From assembly GCF_904848665.1 (NCBI RefSeq), contig NZ_CAJHCQ010000021.1:62001-126000 (forward strand): a stretch of DNA of 64,000 nucleotides, given 5' to 3'. Made by a program: the position numbers and the translations under genes. Shown here one piece after another: positions 8,266 to 16,470 of the stretch. Source of the DNA: Paraburkholderia hiiakae (GTDB lineage Bacteria > Pseudomonadota > Gammaproteobacteria > Burkholderiales > Burkholderiaceae). The notes beneath the pieces are model-generated. The model was not told where the DNA came from. It did no database searches and was given only the letters and a program-made list of their open reading frames with translations. Position 1 is the first letter of the stretch. Every line of letters begins with the position of its first letter.

Positions 8266-10602
8266 ATGGCAAACCTGTTTGACGAAGCTGACAAGGCAAG
8301 AGCGTTCATCAAGAACGCGACTGCGATACCAGGGCGGCAGGCGTATTTTCTGGATGTTCCGGGAACGGAAAGCGCGAAGGAGCTCTCGGTCGTGGAGTTC
8401 AAGGCGACGGAAATCATGGGTGGCCCGACCGAAGTACGCATTGTCGTGACCCACCCGCAGCAGCTTCCACGCGTCGACTACCTGAACCTCGATGCTGCTT
8501 TCACGATCGTGCCGGACGATGGCGTCCCGAAGAAATTCTCGGGTTTCGTCGACCGCATTTCAAATTTGAAGACTTCGAAAGACTTCTCGCAATACGAGAT
8601 AGTCCTGAAGTCCCATTTCGGACGGCTCACCGCCGTCCAGAATACACAGGTTTATCAGCACCAGTCGACTCCCGATATTATCGCGGTAATACTGCGTCGT
8701 CACGGCATCAAGGATCACCAGATGTCGTTCCGGCTGAGGAAGCAGTATTTCAAACATCTCTGGCGCTTCCAGCACCAGATGACGGATTTTGCTTACATCC
8801 AGATGCTGATGCAGAAGTCAGGCATCTACTCGTACGTCGTCGAGACCGAGTACGGCGATCAGGTCGTCTTTGCAGACGACATCGACCACTATATCTACGA
8901 TCCCAGGCTCATCGTGCCGTACCGCGAAGCGGCCGGTCTTGAATCCGCTGGTGTGGAAGCGATCACGTCTCTCAAGACTCACAACTTCACGGTGCCACAG
9001 GGCTTTACCGTTGCCGACTATAACCCTGAGGCTGCGTGGGAGAGATTTCGAGATAGCGCCAATCTGGCGCCGCAGGACTCGACGACGTACGGTCAGCCGT
9101 ACATCTACGGAACACACCACCTCGACCAGGCTGGGGCTAAATCGGAGGCGGAACTGAGGCACGAAGCGGCGCTCGCGCGTCAGGTGGTGTACGAAGGCGA
9201 AAGCAATGTGCTGGAGCTGCAGTGCGCGCGCGTGCTCGAAACCGACATCGTGCTGCCCGATGCGCCCCTGGGGCAGGTGATCGTAGAGATCACGCACAGC
9301 GGTGGGCGCGACAAGCCGTACACCAACCGCTACAAGGCGATTCCCGCCGACCGGCGCTTTCGCCTGGAACTCAAGCCCGAGACATGGCCGAAAATCGCTG
9401 GCACACTCAGTGCGCGTGTGTGCAGCCCGGATAAATACACCTATGGCTACCTGAATTCGGTCGGCTATTACATCGTGCGTCTGGACGCCGATTTCGGCAA
9501 CTGGCCCAACGGTGGTGAGAGCGTGCCACTGCGTCTGGCCAAGCCCTTCGCCGGCGCGCTGCAGACCGGCATGCACTTTGTCGCGCTCGACAACGACGAA
9601 GCGGTCATTTCATTTCGGGATGGCGACCCTGATAAGCCGGAAATCGCGGCATTTCACCATCATAGCCAGGCGCGCGATCTGGTGACGAACGACCGTCGCT
9701 GGCTCTCGCGCAACATGATCCGTACGCAGAAGAACAACAAGCTGCGCATGGAAGACTGGGCGGGTCAGGAAGGCATCAAGCTGAGCACCGAGCACTCGGG
9801 CAAGTCACAGCTCAATCTCGGCTACCTCGTCAATAACAAGCTCGAATACCGTGGTGAGGGCTATGAACTGCGGACATCGGGCTACGGTGTCAACCGCGCG
9901 GGCAAAGGCCTGCACCTCACTGCGTACGACCGCCCTGCTGCGACCGGCAAGCAGCTCGACATGCAGGAGACCATCGCGCAGCTCGAAAGCGCGCTGGCCA
10001 CCGCCAAGGCACTCGCAGCGTCGGCAACCAGCGCCAAGACCGAGCCTGCGGACACCGGCGCCCAGCAGCAGATGAAGGACAACTTTGATGGCCTGAAGAA
10101 GCCGGGAGTCCTCATGAGCACACCAGCCTCTGCGGGAATTATTGCGGGCCAAGGCATGCAGCTCTCGGCACAGGGCGACATCAACGCTGTTGTCGGGAAG
10201 AATGTTGATTTCAGCGTGGTCAAGCGCTTTACGGTTGCGGCGGGTGAACTCATCTCGCTGTTCGCGCAGAAGCTTGGCATCAAGATCTTCGCTGCGAAAG
10301 GTCCGGTCGAGATCCAGGCGCAGAGCGATGCGATGTCACTGTTCGCCGATCAGGATGTTTCCATGACGAGCGTCAATGGCACGGTACGCATAAGCGCCAA
10401 GAACGAGCTTATCCTCGAATGCGGTGGCGCATTCGTCCAGCTCAAGGACGGCAATGTCACGCTCGGTGGCCCGGCAGATCTGTTCTTCAAGATCATCACG
10501 ATCCAGAAGAAGGGCGCTGCGTCGATGCAGCTTTCAGAGAAGCTGCCAGCGCCCAATAATCTCCCCGACCTGATAGGACATAGCTCGAAGTTCTCTGGGT
10601 AA
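8266..10602 (+). CDS. vgrG: T6SS spike protein VgrG with DUF2345 extension
   Basis: VgrG trimerises as the gp27/gp5-like spike on the Hcp tube. The 778-residue protein opens with the gp27-like part (VVTHPQQLPRVDYLNLDA, FSGFVDRIS, SYEIVLKSH-like SQYEIVLKSHFGRLTA, FQHQMTDFAYIQMLMQKSGIYSYVV). It continues through an OB-like gp5 segment to about residue 480. The C-terminal part, from about 500, has VgrG/DUF2345 features (HSGKSQLNLGYLVNN, RGEGYELRTSGYG, GLHLTAYDRP) and a beta-helical tail with repeating INAVVGKNVDFSV and KNELILECGGAFVQLKDGNV units. No enzymatic fusion is seen beyond this. The effector gene follows 18 bases downstream with no adaptor gene between, so the effector probably docks directly on the VgrG tail. 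Confidence 0.93.
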   Translation: MANLFDEADKARAFIKNATAIPGRQAYFLDVPGTESAKELSVVEFKATEIMGGPTEVRIVVTHPQQLPRVDYLNLDAAFTIVPDDGVPKKFSGFVDRISNLKTSKDFSQYEIVLKSHFGRLTAVQNTQVYQHQSTPDIIAVILRRHGIKDHQMSFRLRKQYFKHLWRFQHQMTDFAYIQMLMQKSGIYSYVVETEYGDQVVFADDIDHYIYDPRLIVPYREAAGLESAGVEAITSLKTHNFTVPQGFTVADYNPEAAWERFRDSANLAPQDSTTYGQPYIYGTHHLDQAGAKSEAELRHEAALARQVVYEGESNVLELQCARVLETDIVLPDAPLGQVIVEITHSGGRDKPYTNRYKAIPADRRFRLELKPETWPKIAGTLSARVCSPDKYTYGYLNSVGYYIVRLDADFGNWPNGGESVPLRLAKPFAGALQTGMHFVALDNDEAVISFRDGDPDKPEIAAFHHHSQARDLVTNDRRWLSRNMIRTQKNNKLRMEDWAGQEGIKLSTEHSGKSQLNLGYLVNNKLEYRGEGYELRTSGYGVNRAGKGLHLTAYDRPAATGKQLDMQETIAQLESALATAKALAASATSAKTEPADTGAQQQMKDNFDGLKKPGVLMSTPASAGIIAGQGMQLSAQGDINAVVGKNVDFSVVKRFTVAAGELISLFAQKLGIKIFAAKGPVEIQAQSDAMSLFADQDVSMTSVNGTVRISAKNELILECGGAFVQLKDGNVTLGGPADLFFKIITIQKKGAASMQLSEKLPAPNNLPDLIGHSSKFSG

Positions 10603-10620
10603 ACTCATTCGATCTGCAAA

Positions 10621-13461
10621 ATGGCCTCACCACAAAACACTCCGGCGGCGCCGCAAAACAATCCGGCTAATACTCCGTCTGCATCGTCGTTAAATTGGCG
10701 CTATCCGTTTCCAGCGAAGGACGGCAAAGAAATCACCGATCCGCAGATTTTCTATAGTGCATTGGGCGCCATGAATGACGGATTTTTTCCGCTCGGCGTC
10801 AACGGATTTCCGCATGGGGGCATTCATTTTGGTGCAGCCTCTGCATCACGCGTGGATCAATCCAAGGGCGTGCGAGTCATTGCTGACGGTGACATCGTCG
10901 CGTTCAAGATCGACGATGCGTATCCTCACCTGCGCTACACGCAGACGCGTCATTGGGCTTGGTATTCGACGGGTTTTGTGCTGGTCCGACACACGATGAC
11001 GATGCCCCCCGCGCCGGGAAGTACGGGTTCGCAGCCAGCCGACGAGACGTTGACATTCTTCAGCCTCTACATGCACATGGCAGACTGGAGCACCTATCTG
11101 TCAGACGGCAAGCTTGTGCGGCCCGGCTGGTGGCCTGGCGTCGACGTGTTTCGGATCGGGACAAAAGACACGCAGATTGGGGGCGGCGCACCCGGTGCAT
11201 TCGTTTACACGGCGCCGACGGCAGGCAAGAAGAATCAGTACAGCAAAGGACAGCAGGTCGGCTTTTTGCCCGAAGGCAGTGAAGTCACAATCAGCGAGAT
11301 GCGTGGCAAGTCAAATGAGTGGGGCCATATCAAAGCGATTACATCAGGTGGGATGATTGCTCCCAAAAGTGGGGACTACTTTGGCTGGGAAGACGGACCG
11401 CAGGCCCCGTGGGTGCCCCCGGATGGCCTCAATGCGTCGGCTAAGTCAGGCGAAGGACCGGTTCCCGATGTCGTCCTCCAGAGCAAGACACCGCTGACGT
11501 CAGAAGGTGATTGGGGCTGGATTTATCTGCACGATCAGCAGGCCCTAAAAGAACCGACGGCGGGTGTCGGCACGGCCTCTATTCTGCCAAAGACTCAACC
11601 CATCCACGTGACTGCTGGAACATTGCTGGGCCAGCTTGGGGAATACATCGATTACGAAACATCAACGCCGCTGCCGCCTATCCCGAGCCAACAATTGCTA
11701 CATGTCGAGGTCTTTGCCGACGAATCGCTGAAGTCATTTATCGAAAAAAGTCGCACACGGGCTGCGCAATTACCCGCCAGTGACAGGACCATCTTCGTTA
11801 TCCAGGCGGGTGCGAAGCTTGTCGCAAAACCGACTGACGCCGACCTGAACCTTGGTTCTGGAGTCCAGCTTGCGAAGCTCACCCAAACCACTACCAGCCC
11901 GAAGATCGGACCTTGGATACAGGTCCAGCCATGGATCAATAGCCCATCAGGTCATCCACAGCAATACCAGAGTCCCGTCTGGATCGCGCGTTCCGGATTG
12001 AGTCGTCTCGATTCTCCCAACGGCCTTCAGGCGTGGAAATCATTCCCGCTGCAATTGAATCAGGCGAGTTCACCAGTCAACGCGGACTTGGTCACCTACC
12101 CAAGCGCGCAGCTCAACGCGCTCGGGAACGGAAACGTAGCAGTAGACGACAAAGGGGTGACCTGGTGGCGCCTCGAAGTTGGGACGGACTCGGGACAATC
12201 GGCATTAGGCTGGGTCTGTGGTGGCAAGCAATCGGATGGAGGCGGGATACATCCTGGTACACAATGGGCGAGCCCGTGGGCTTGGCCGGGCTTCGAAATT
12301 GTGGACGCAACTGGGATCAACCTCACCGATGCCTTCAAGCGTAATCTTTCGGTCACTGGCTCAGCGAACCCGAAAGAACAAAAAGCATTCGCTCCATCTA
12401 CCGAGGCAGTAGGCAATAGTGCACTCCTGTCAAAACTCGAGCAGACGATAAGTCGCCTGCCGTCGTCGGGCGGCGCAAAGGACCCGCAAGGCAACGGCGG
12501 CAGCGTAGTTGTGACTGCGGTCAAGTTGCGGCAAGCGCTCGGACGTCCCTGGCTCGCAAGTGAGTTGGGGCACGTCATCCTGAAATACGAGAGCGAATGG
12601 GGCGGTGACATGAGCCGCTGGGAAGCACTTACACCGCTCATGCGCAACGCGGCCGAGAACTGGAAATGTGAACTAGAGCGTATTAAAAATCTTCAGTGGT
12701 GGAAGAACGTTAAGGGTAAGGTGGACAGGTTTCCTTCTAGCCCAGTGGTGAATCACATTCATCCAATCGCATTGGCCGGGAATTTCTCTGGTTCTGAATG
12801 CTGTGCAATCACAGTTGATTTCTTGGAAAAAGTGCTGGGTAAGTCTGGGGACTGGTTCACAGGAAAGGGCGGCACGGCGTCTTTTCAACTTCATTTTCCT
12901 GAAAAATACCCAAATATCTACAAATACGACAAAGAGATGTTTGTTTCGCGGCTCAACAGCAAGATGAAGGCGTACGGTATTGTGGATTGCTACCAGAAAG
13001 CACACTTTCTATCTCAATGCTTTCATGAATCTGCGCGATTTGAAACGACCATCGAGTTCGCTTCGGGCGAGGGCTACAATCCGGGAGTCCACTCGGATGC
13101 CATCAAGAGCGGCAATACTACGATGGGCGACGGTCCCAAATACAAGGGGAAAGGCCTGATCCAGTTGACGTGGAAAAATACATACCAAATGTATTCAGCG
13201 TACAGGGGAATTGACTTTGTTTCAAATCCCGATCTCGTTGCGTCCGATATGGAAAATGCAATTGATGCCTCTTGCTGGTTCTGGCGTCACAAAGGAGGGA
13301 TTCAGAAAAAGTACGATGCGAAAGGTGATATCAACGTTCTCATTGAACATGAGAAGAACAACGTTGCCATGATCACGCTCGCCGTCAATGGCGGACACAA
13401 CGGACTAGGGGAGCGCCAGGCGTTGTTTGACAAAATCAAGAATGTATGGGGCCTGAAGTGA
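10621..13461 (+). CDS. large T6SS cell-wall effector: M23-like domain plus C-terminal GH19 muramidase/chitinase-like domain
   Basis: Predicted cargo of the adjacent VgrG, 946 residues with no signal peptide, as expected for T6SS export. An M23/LytM-like region spans about 60-370. It has HGGIHF (H65, H69), a YMHM element near 150-153 and LLHVEV (H361), interrupted by a long insertion. The usual HxxxD is altered so that the Asp position holds His. SH3-like stretches follow at about 195-245 and 425-545. The last 150 residues form a GH19 domain: HFLSQCFHES with E803 as candidate acid, TTIE with E812, then KGKGLIQLTWKNTYQ at about 842-856 and the CWFWRHKGG region. It probably cleaves peptidoglycan in the periplasm of rival cells. 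G+C drops toward its 3' end. It overlaps the next gene by four bases. Whether both domains are active is unknown. Confidence 0.82.
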   Translation: MASPQNTPAAPQNNPANTPSASSLNWRYPFPAKDGKEITDPQIFYSALGAMNDGFFPLGVNGFPHGGIHFGAASASRVDQSKGVRVIADGDIVAFKIDDAYPHLRYTQTRHWAWYSTGFVLVRHTMTMPPAPGSTGSQPADETLTFFSLYMHMADWSTYLSDGKLVRPGWWPGVDVFRIGTKDTQIGGGAPGAFVYTAPTAGKKNQYSKGQQVGFLPEGSEVTISEMRGKSNEWGHIKAITSGGMIAPKSGDYFGWEDGPQAPWVPPDGLNASAKSGEGPVPDVVLQSKTPLTSEGDWGWIYLHDQQALKEPTAGVGTASILPKTQPIHVTAGTLLGQLGEYIDYETSTPLPPIPSQQLLHVEVFADESLKSFIEKSRTRAAQLPASDRTIFVIQAGAKLVAKPTDADLNLGSGVQLAKLTQTTTSPKIGPWIQVQPWINSPSGHPQQYQSPVWIARSGLSRLDSPNGLQAWKSFPLQLNQASSPVNADLVTYPSAQLNALGNGNVAVDDKGVTWWRLEVGTDSGQSALGWVCGGKQSDGGGIHPGTQWASPWAWPGFEIVDATGINLTDAFKRNLSVTGSANPKEQKAFAPSTEAVGNSALLSKLEQTISRLPSSGGAKDPQGNGGSVVVTAVKLRQALGRPWLASELGHVILKYESEWGGDMSRWEALTPLMRNAAENWKCELERIKNLQWWKNVKGKVDRFPSSPVVNHIHPIALAGNFSGSECCAITVDFLEKVLGKSGDWFTGKGGTASFQLHFPEKYPNIYKYDKEMFVSRLNSKMKAYGIVDCYQKAHFLSQCFHESARFETTIEFASGEGYNPGVHSDAIKSGNTTMGDGPKYKGKGLIQLTWKNTYQMYSAYRGIDFVSNPDLVASDMENAIDASCWFWRHKGGIQKKYDAKGDINVLIEHEKNNVAMITLAVNGGHNGLGERQALFDKIKNVWGLK

Positions 13462-14243
13462 ATTTCTCCAATTTGATTAGGCTGTTGATCCATGGCCTCG
13501 TATGCATGACTGCCATCGTGCCACTTCAAGCATTTTCGGACCGAGCAAAAGAGAACACGCTTTCCGTCGATGCTTCGGGTACGGTTCGATTTTGCAATAC
13601 ACAATCGGGTTGTGAAGATATTGTCCCCACAGGCGATCTGAAGAGAGCCATCGATGATGGTTATGAGCATATATCCATCGTCGATATCTATAAAAATGGT
13701 AATCAAGAAGTGGCAGCAACAAGTGCCGGCGAATGTTCTAGATTTTTTATATTTAATCGAGCGATCCATGTGTTCTCCATCTTGCGCTTTGTAGGAAACG
13801 GTAGGGATATCTGCAACTACAAAATTAATGGAAATCATTTGATTAGCTCGTACAAACTCGACTCGAAACAATACGAAGATGTTTACGAATTCAGGAATGG
13901 GGCATACCAGCTTGTTTTAAGCGACGGATGCGTCGGATGCGATCAAGTAACACGCTCGGCATACAAGAACGGGCGACTGTACGAGAAGTTGCTGGTCACG
14001 AATCAAAATAACTACACCCAACGTCGGCCAGTTACGTCGTCAGTGAGGGCAGACAGAGCATGGTTGTATTCCGAGCCATCAAATACTTCTAGGACTAAAA
14101 TGTATTTGGTCAAGGGGGATAGAGTTCAGCTCCTCGAATTTAATGACGTGGACGGTTTCTGGTATTTTGTCAAGTATATTTCGAAAAGCGATGGGGCACT
14201 TATGAAGTGGGTGAAGTGTGAAAATATCTCTATATGCAAGTAA
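13458..14243 (+). CDS. candidate periplasmic immunity protein for the GH19 effector
   Basis: No named family recognised. The 261-residue product starts at the GTG that overlaps the effector stop codon (GTGA). This coupling is typical of toxin/immunity pairs. A signal peptide is clear (NLIRLLIHGLVCMTAIVPLQAF, cleavage near residue 20), placing the protein in the periplasm, where a peptidoglycan hydrolase would act. The middle part contains several Cys (RFCNTQSGCED, GECSRF, DGCVGCDQ) that could form disulfides. The C-terminal 60 residues look like a small SH3-type beta domain (RAWLYSEPSNTSRTKMYL, then WYFVKYI). Codon use is markedly AT-rich compared with the tss genes, which suggests arrival with the effector cassette. 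The immunity role is inferred from position and signal peptide only. Confidence 0.6.
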   Translation: MNFSNLIRLLIHGLVCMTAIVPLQAFSDRAKENTLSVDASGTVRFCNTQSGCEDIVPTGDLKRAIDDGYEHISIVDIYKNGNQEVAATSAGECSRFFIFNRAIHVFSILRFVGNGRDICNYKINGNHLISSYKLDSKQYEDVYEFRNGAYQLVLSDGCVGCDQVTRSAYKNGRLYEKLLVTNQNNYTQRRPVTSSVRADRAWLYSEPSNTSRTKMYLVKGDRVQLLEFNDVDGFWYFVKYISKSDGALMKWVKCENISICK

Positions 14244-14312
14244 TTTATCGATACCGTTAGACTGCTCTACATTTTCCGGTTGGGTATAGATTTTGGCTAT
14301 TACTCACCAAAA

Positions 14313-14611
14313 ATGAGTGCGATTATAAAATCGATCTTTATCGAATTTTCGCTTGCTCACGTCACGTATGCAATGTGTGAAACCGAAATTAATGTGTACG
14401 CCGGAGCGCGTGGTGACGCAATATTGACTGAATCTGGCGAAAGCCAGACGCTACTTTTGGCCGGAGCGCTCAGCGAAGTGAAAAATACGCTAGCACTTTC
14501 ATGTACTTCATGCGCATGGAAGACCAGAATGCGGCAAACATGATAAAGAGCGGGAAACCCACTGGGGCGAAGGAGGATCTGCAGCCTTTCATTGAGAAAA
14601 AGCTACAGTAA
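14313..14611 (+). pseudogene. broken AT-rich cargo gene in the effector cassette
   Basis: A short frame from ATG 14313 encodes a possible secreted N-terminus (MSAIIKSIFIEFSLAHVTYA) followed by CETEINVYAGARGDAILTE. After about 14430, protein-like sequence continues in the minus-one frame (FMYFMRMEDQNAANMIKSG) to TAA at 14609-14611, whereas the first frame ends at 14543. This pattern suggests one gene broken by a small indel. No family is recognised. Its position after the immunity candidate and its low G+C suggest a leftover immunity or adaptor gene. Confidence 0.4.
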
Positions 14612-14686
14612 TCTAAGATTAAACAACGAAGATAAAAGGGAGATTGAATTGATTTTAAATAATTTTTGCAAAATCATCGAATAAAA

Positions 14687-15211
14687 ATGAAATCACTCAT
14701 TTCTGTTGCAATAATATTCGTCGCGTCATTCTCGGCTAATGCGTGGTCAGCAGGGGCTTCTCCGGACGCGCTACTAGCCAACGAAATCCGGGCTGGCTGC
14801 ACATTGCGGGTTGTGAAATATAACATCCAACCCGCTGATTTTGACAAGTACGATTTAAGCCTTAATTGGCAATGTGCGGACCACGAGCAGGCCATAGTCG
14901 ATACTTACTTGTCTTCCAACTCTGACGGAGAATCTCGCCCAGAGATCGAAACTGTGTTTTACACAAAGAGTCGCGATGTCATCGTTTTGGTCAAATGGGA
15001 CGAGAATTATAAAGATACGAAAGCTGCGCGCTACAAGGTCTTTGCTTATCGTTACGTCGGCGATATTTCTGATACTTCATTTGTAAAGATGGATCGGTTA
15101 TCTCGAAATTTTGGGGACGGCTACGATGGTATCCTGAACGGGAAACGTACTGACTTTTCATTCAAGACCGCCGCGGCCATTCGAAAGCGCCTGGCGGAGT
15201 TGGGGGATTAG
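14687..15211 (+). CDS. small secreted protein of unknown function in the effector cassette
   Basis: A 174-residue protein of no recognised family. ATG 14687 gives a typical signal peptide (KSLISVAIIFVASFSANAWSA, cleavage near residue 21), so this start is preferred over the upstream in-frame TTG at 14666. The mature part is rich in Asp, Tyr and Lys and has two Cys (GCTLRV and WQCADHE) that could pair. Base composition is AT-rich, like the immunity candidate and unlike the tss genes on either side. It may be a second immunity protein or another periplasmic accessory acquired with the effector. No clear ribosome site is visible. Confidence 0.55.
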   Translation: MKSLISVAIIFVASFSANAWSAGASPDALLANEIRAGCTLRVVKYNIQPADFDKYDLSLNWQCADHEQAIVDTYLSSNSDGESRPEIETVFYTKSRDVIVLVKWDENYKDTKAARYKVFAYRYVGDISDTSFVKMDRLSRNFGDGYDGILNGKRTDFSFKTAAAIRKRLAELGD

Positions 15212-15318
15212 CGCTTACACGAACGGTAGGCCACAGAATGAACCACTAAAGATTCTTCGGCGTTTCTGACAGAAGTTCAATCCCCAAAACACGCAAATAT
15301 TGTAGTCAAGACTTCTCG

Positions 15319-16470
15319 ATGTCATGGCCCATTCCTGTTTTCTTAAATATCGAGTACCCCAAACCGATCTCCCTGCGCGTGTGGCTGCCGACGCTCGTTT
15401 CCATTGCATCAGCTACGGCCGCTGCGGTTTTGCTCGTGTGGCCACAAGGCAAGCCGACCAACACGGTTCTATTCTGGGCCACGTTGGTTGGTGCTCCATT
15501 GGTTGCCTGCTTCCTGCTGCTCGGCTGGCGGTTAAAACAATGGGAGGATGAACAGAAGGATGCTGAGGATGCCGAAAAAGAGCAGCACTGGTTGAAGAAA
15601 GGGTGGCGCGACTGGAGTCGCCGTCAGGCATGCGTCATCGATGTTGCGGCATTCCCTGCGGCCACGGACGAAATCGACAGGTTCTCAGCTGAAAAATTTG
15701 ACCTTCCGACGAACATTGACCGATCCATTACCTTTGACTGGGTCAGTGGGCGAACGGCAGCGTTCCGGCGCACACGGCTGCTGCGTCTAGTTGCGCTGCG
15801 CTTCGCTGAGGCGCTTCGAGACAGAAGGGAAGTCATCATTACGCTGATGCTGGATGACACATCGCTCAAACAGGATGAAGACTGGACAAAGCAGGTGATG
15901 CGTACTTTTGGATCGATGATTCCGGCTCTCCGCGTCGAAGTGCATCCAGCGACTGGCGGTGTGCAGTGGATGACCCAGCTGGTGGACCGAGTCGATCCTG
16001 CTACGCGGTTGGTGATTGCCGCTCAACTCTGGGCGGACGAAGAGGAAAAGCATAACTTCAGCGAAGGGGCCGCCGCATTTCTTGTCGAAGCGGCTGCAAC
16101 GAATGCAGGTTTGATTTTTCGTCCCATGACGAGTGTGCGCGACACGATGGAAGTCGGGCTGGGCCAGATCAGGGAATTCCAGATGGCGCCTGACCGGCTA
16201 AAGCACGTGTGGGTCGCCAACTGCGAGCACATTGAAGCGACTGCCATCCGTTCGGCGCTTGCGCCAGATCCCAAGGAGATGCCTGACGAACGTCTGCTCG
16301 ACGGTGTTCTGGGCACCCCGGGGCCGGCCAGTGGCTGGATTGCGCTTGCGGTCGCGATGGAAGCGATGCGCGGCGCCAGGCCACAACTGGTGGCTTGGCG
16401 CGAGCCGCAATCCGAGTGCCTGTACCTGTGCACGGTCTCGCCAATGCCTCAAAAGGAAACATCGGTTTGA
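15319..16470 (+). CDS. two-TM T6SS-associated protein of unknown function upstream of TssM
   Basis: A 383-residue protein coupled to tssM by a four-base overlap (TTGA). It has two N-terminal membrane segments (about 20-42, VWLPTLVSIASATAAAVLLVW, and 50-70, VLFWATLVGAPLVACFLLLGW) with a long cytoplasmic domain. That domain contains ITLMLDD and VHPATGGVQWM segments and ends with a thiolase-like GPASGWIALAVAMEAM stretch. I do not recognise a characterised family. Gene order makes it a probable accessory of the TssJLM membrane complex. The N-terminal membrane layout resembles that of TssM, so the two may interact in the inner membrane. Confidence 0.65.
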   Translation: MSWPIPVFLNIEYPKPISLRVWLPTLVSIASATAAAVLLVWPQGKPTNTVLFWATLVGAPLVACFLLLGWRLKQWEDEQKDAEDAEKEQHWLKKGWRDWSRRQACVIDVAAFPAATDEIDRFSAEKFDLPTNIDRSITFDWVSGRTAAFRRTRLLRLVALRFAEALRDRREVIITLMLDDTSLKQDEDWTKQVMRTFGSMIPALRVEVHPATGGVQWMTQLVDRVDPATRLVIAAQLWADEEEKHNFSEGAAAFLVEAAATNAGLIFRPMTSVRDTMEVGLGQIREFQMAPDRLKHVWVANCEHIEATAIRSALAPDPKEMPDERLLDGVLGTPGPASGWIALAVAMEAMRGARPQLVAWREPQSECLYLCTVSPMPQKETSV

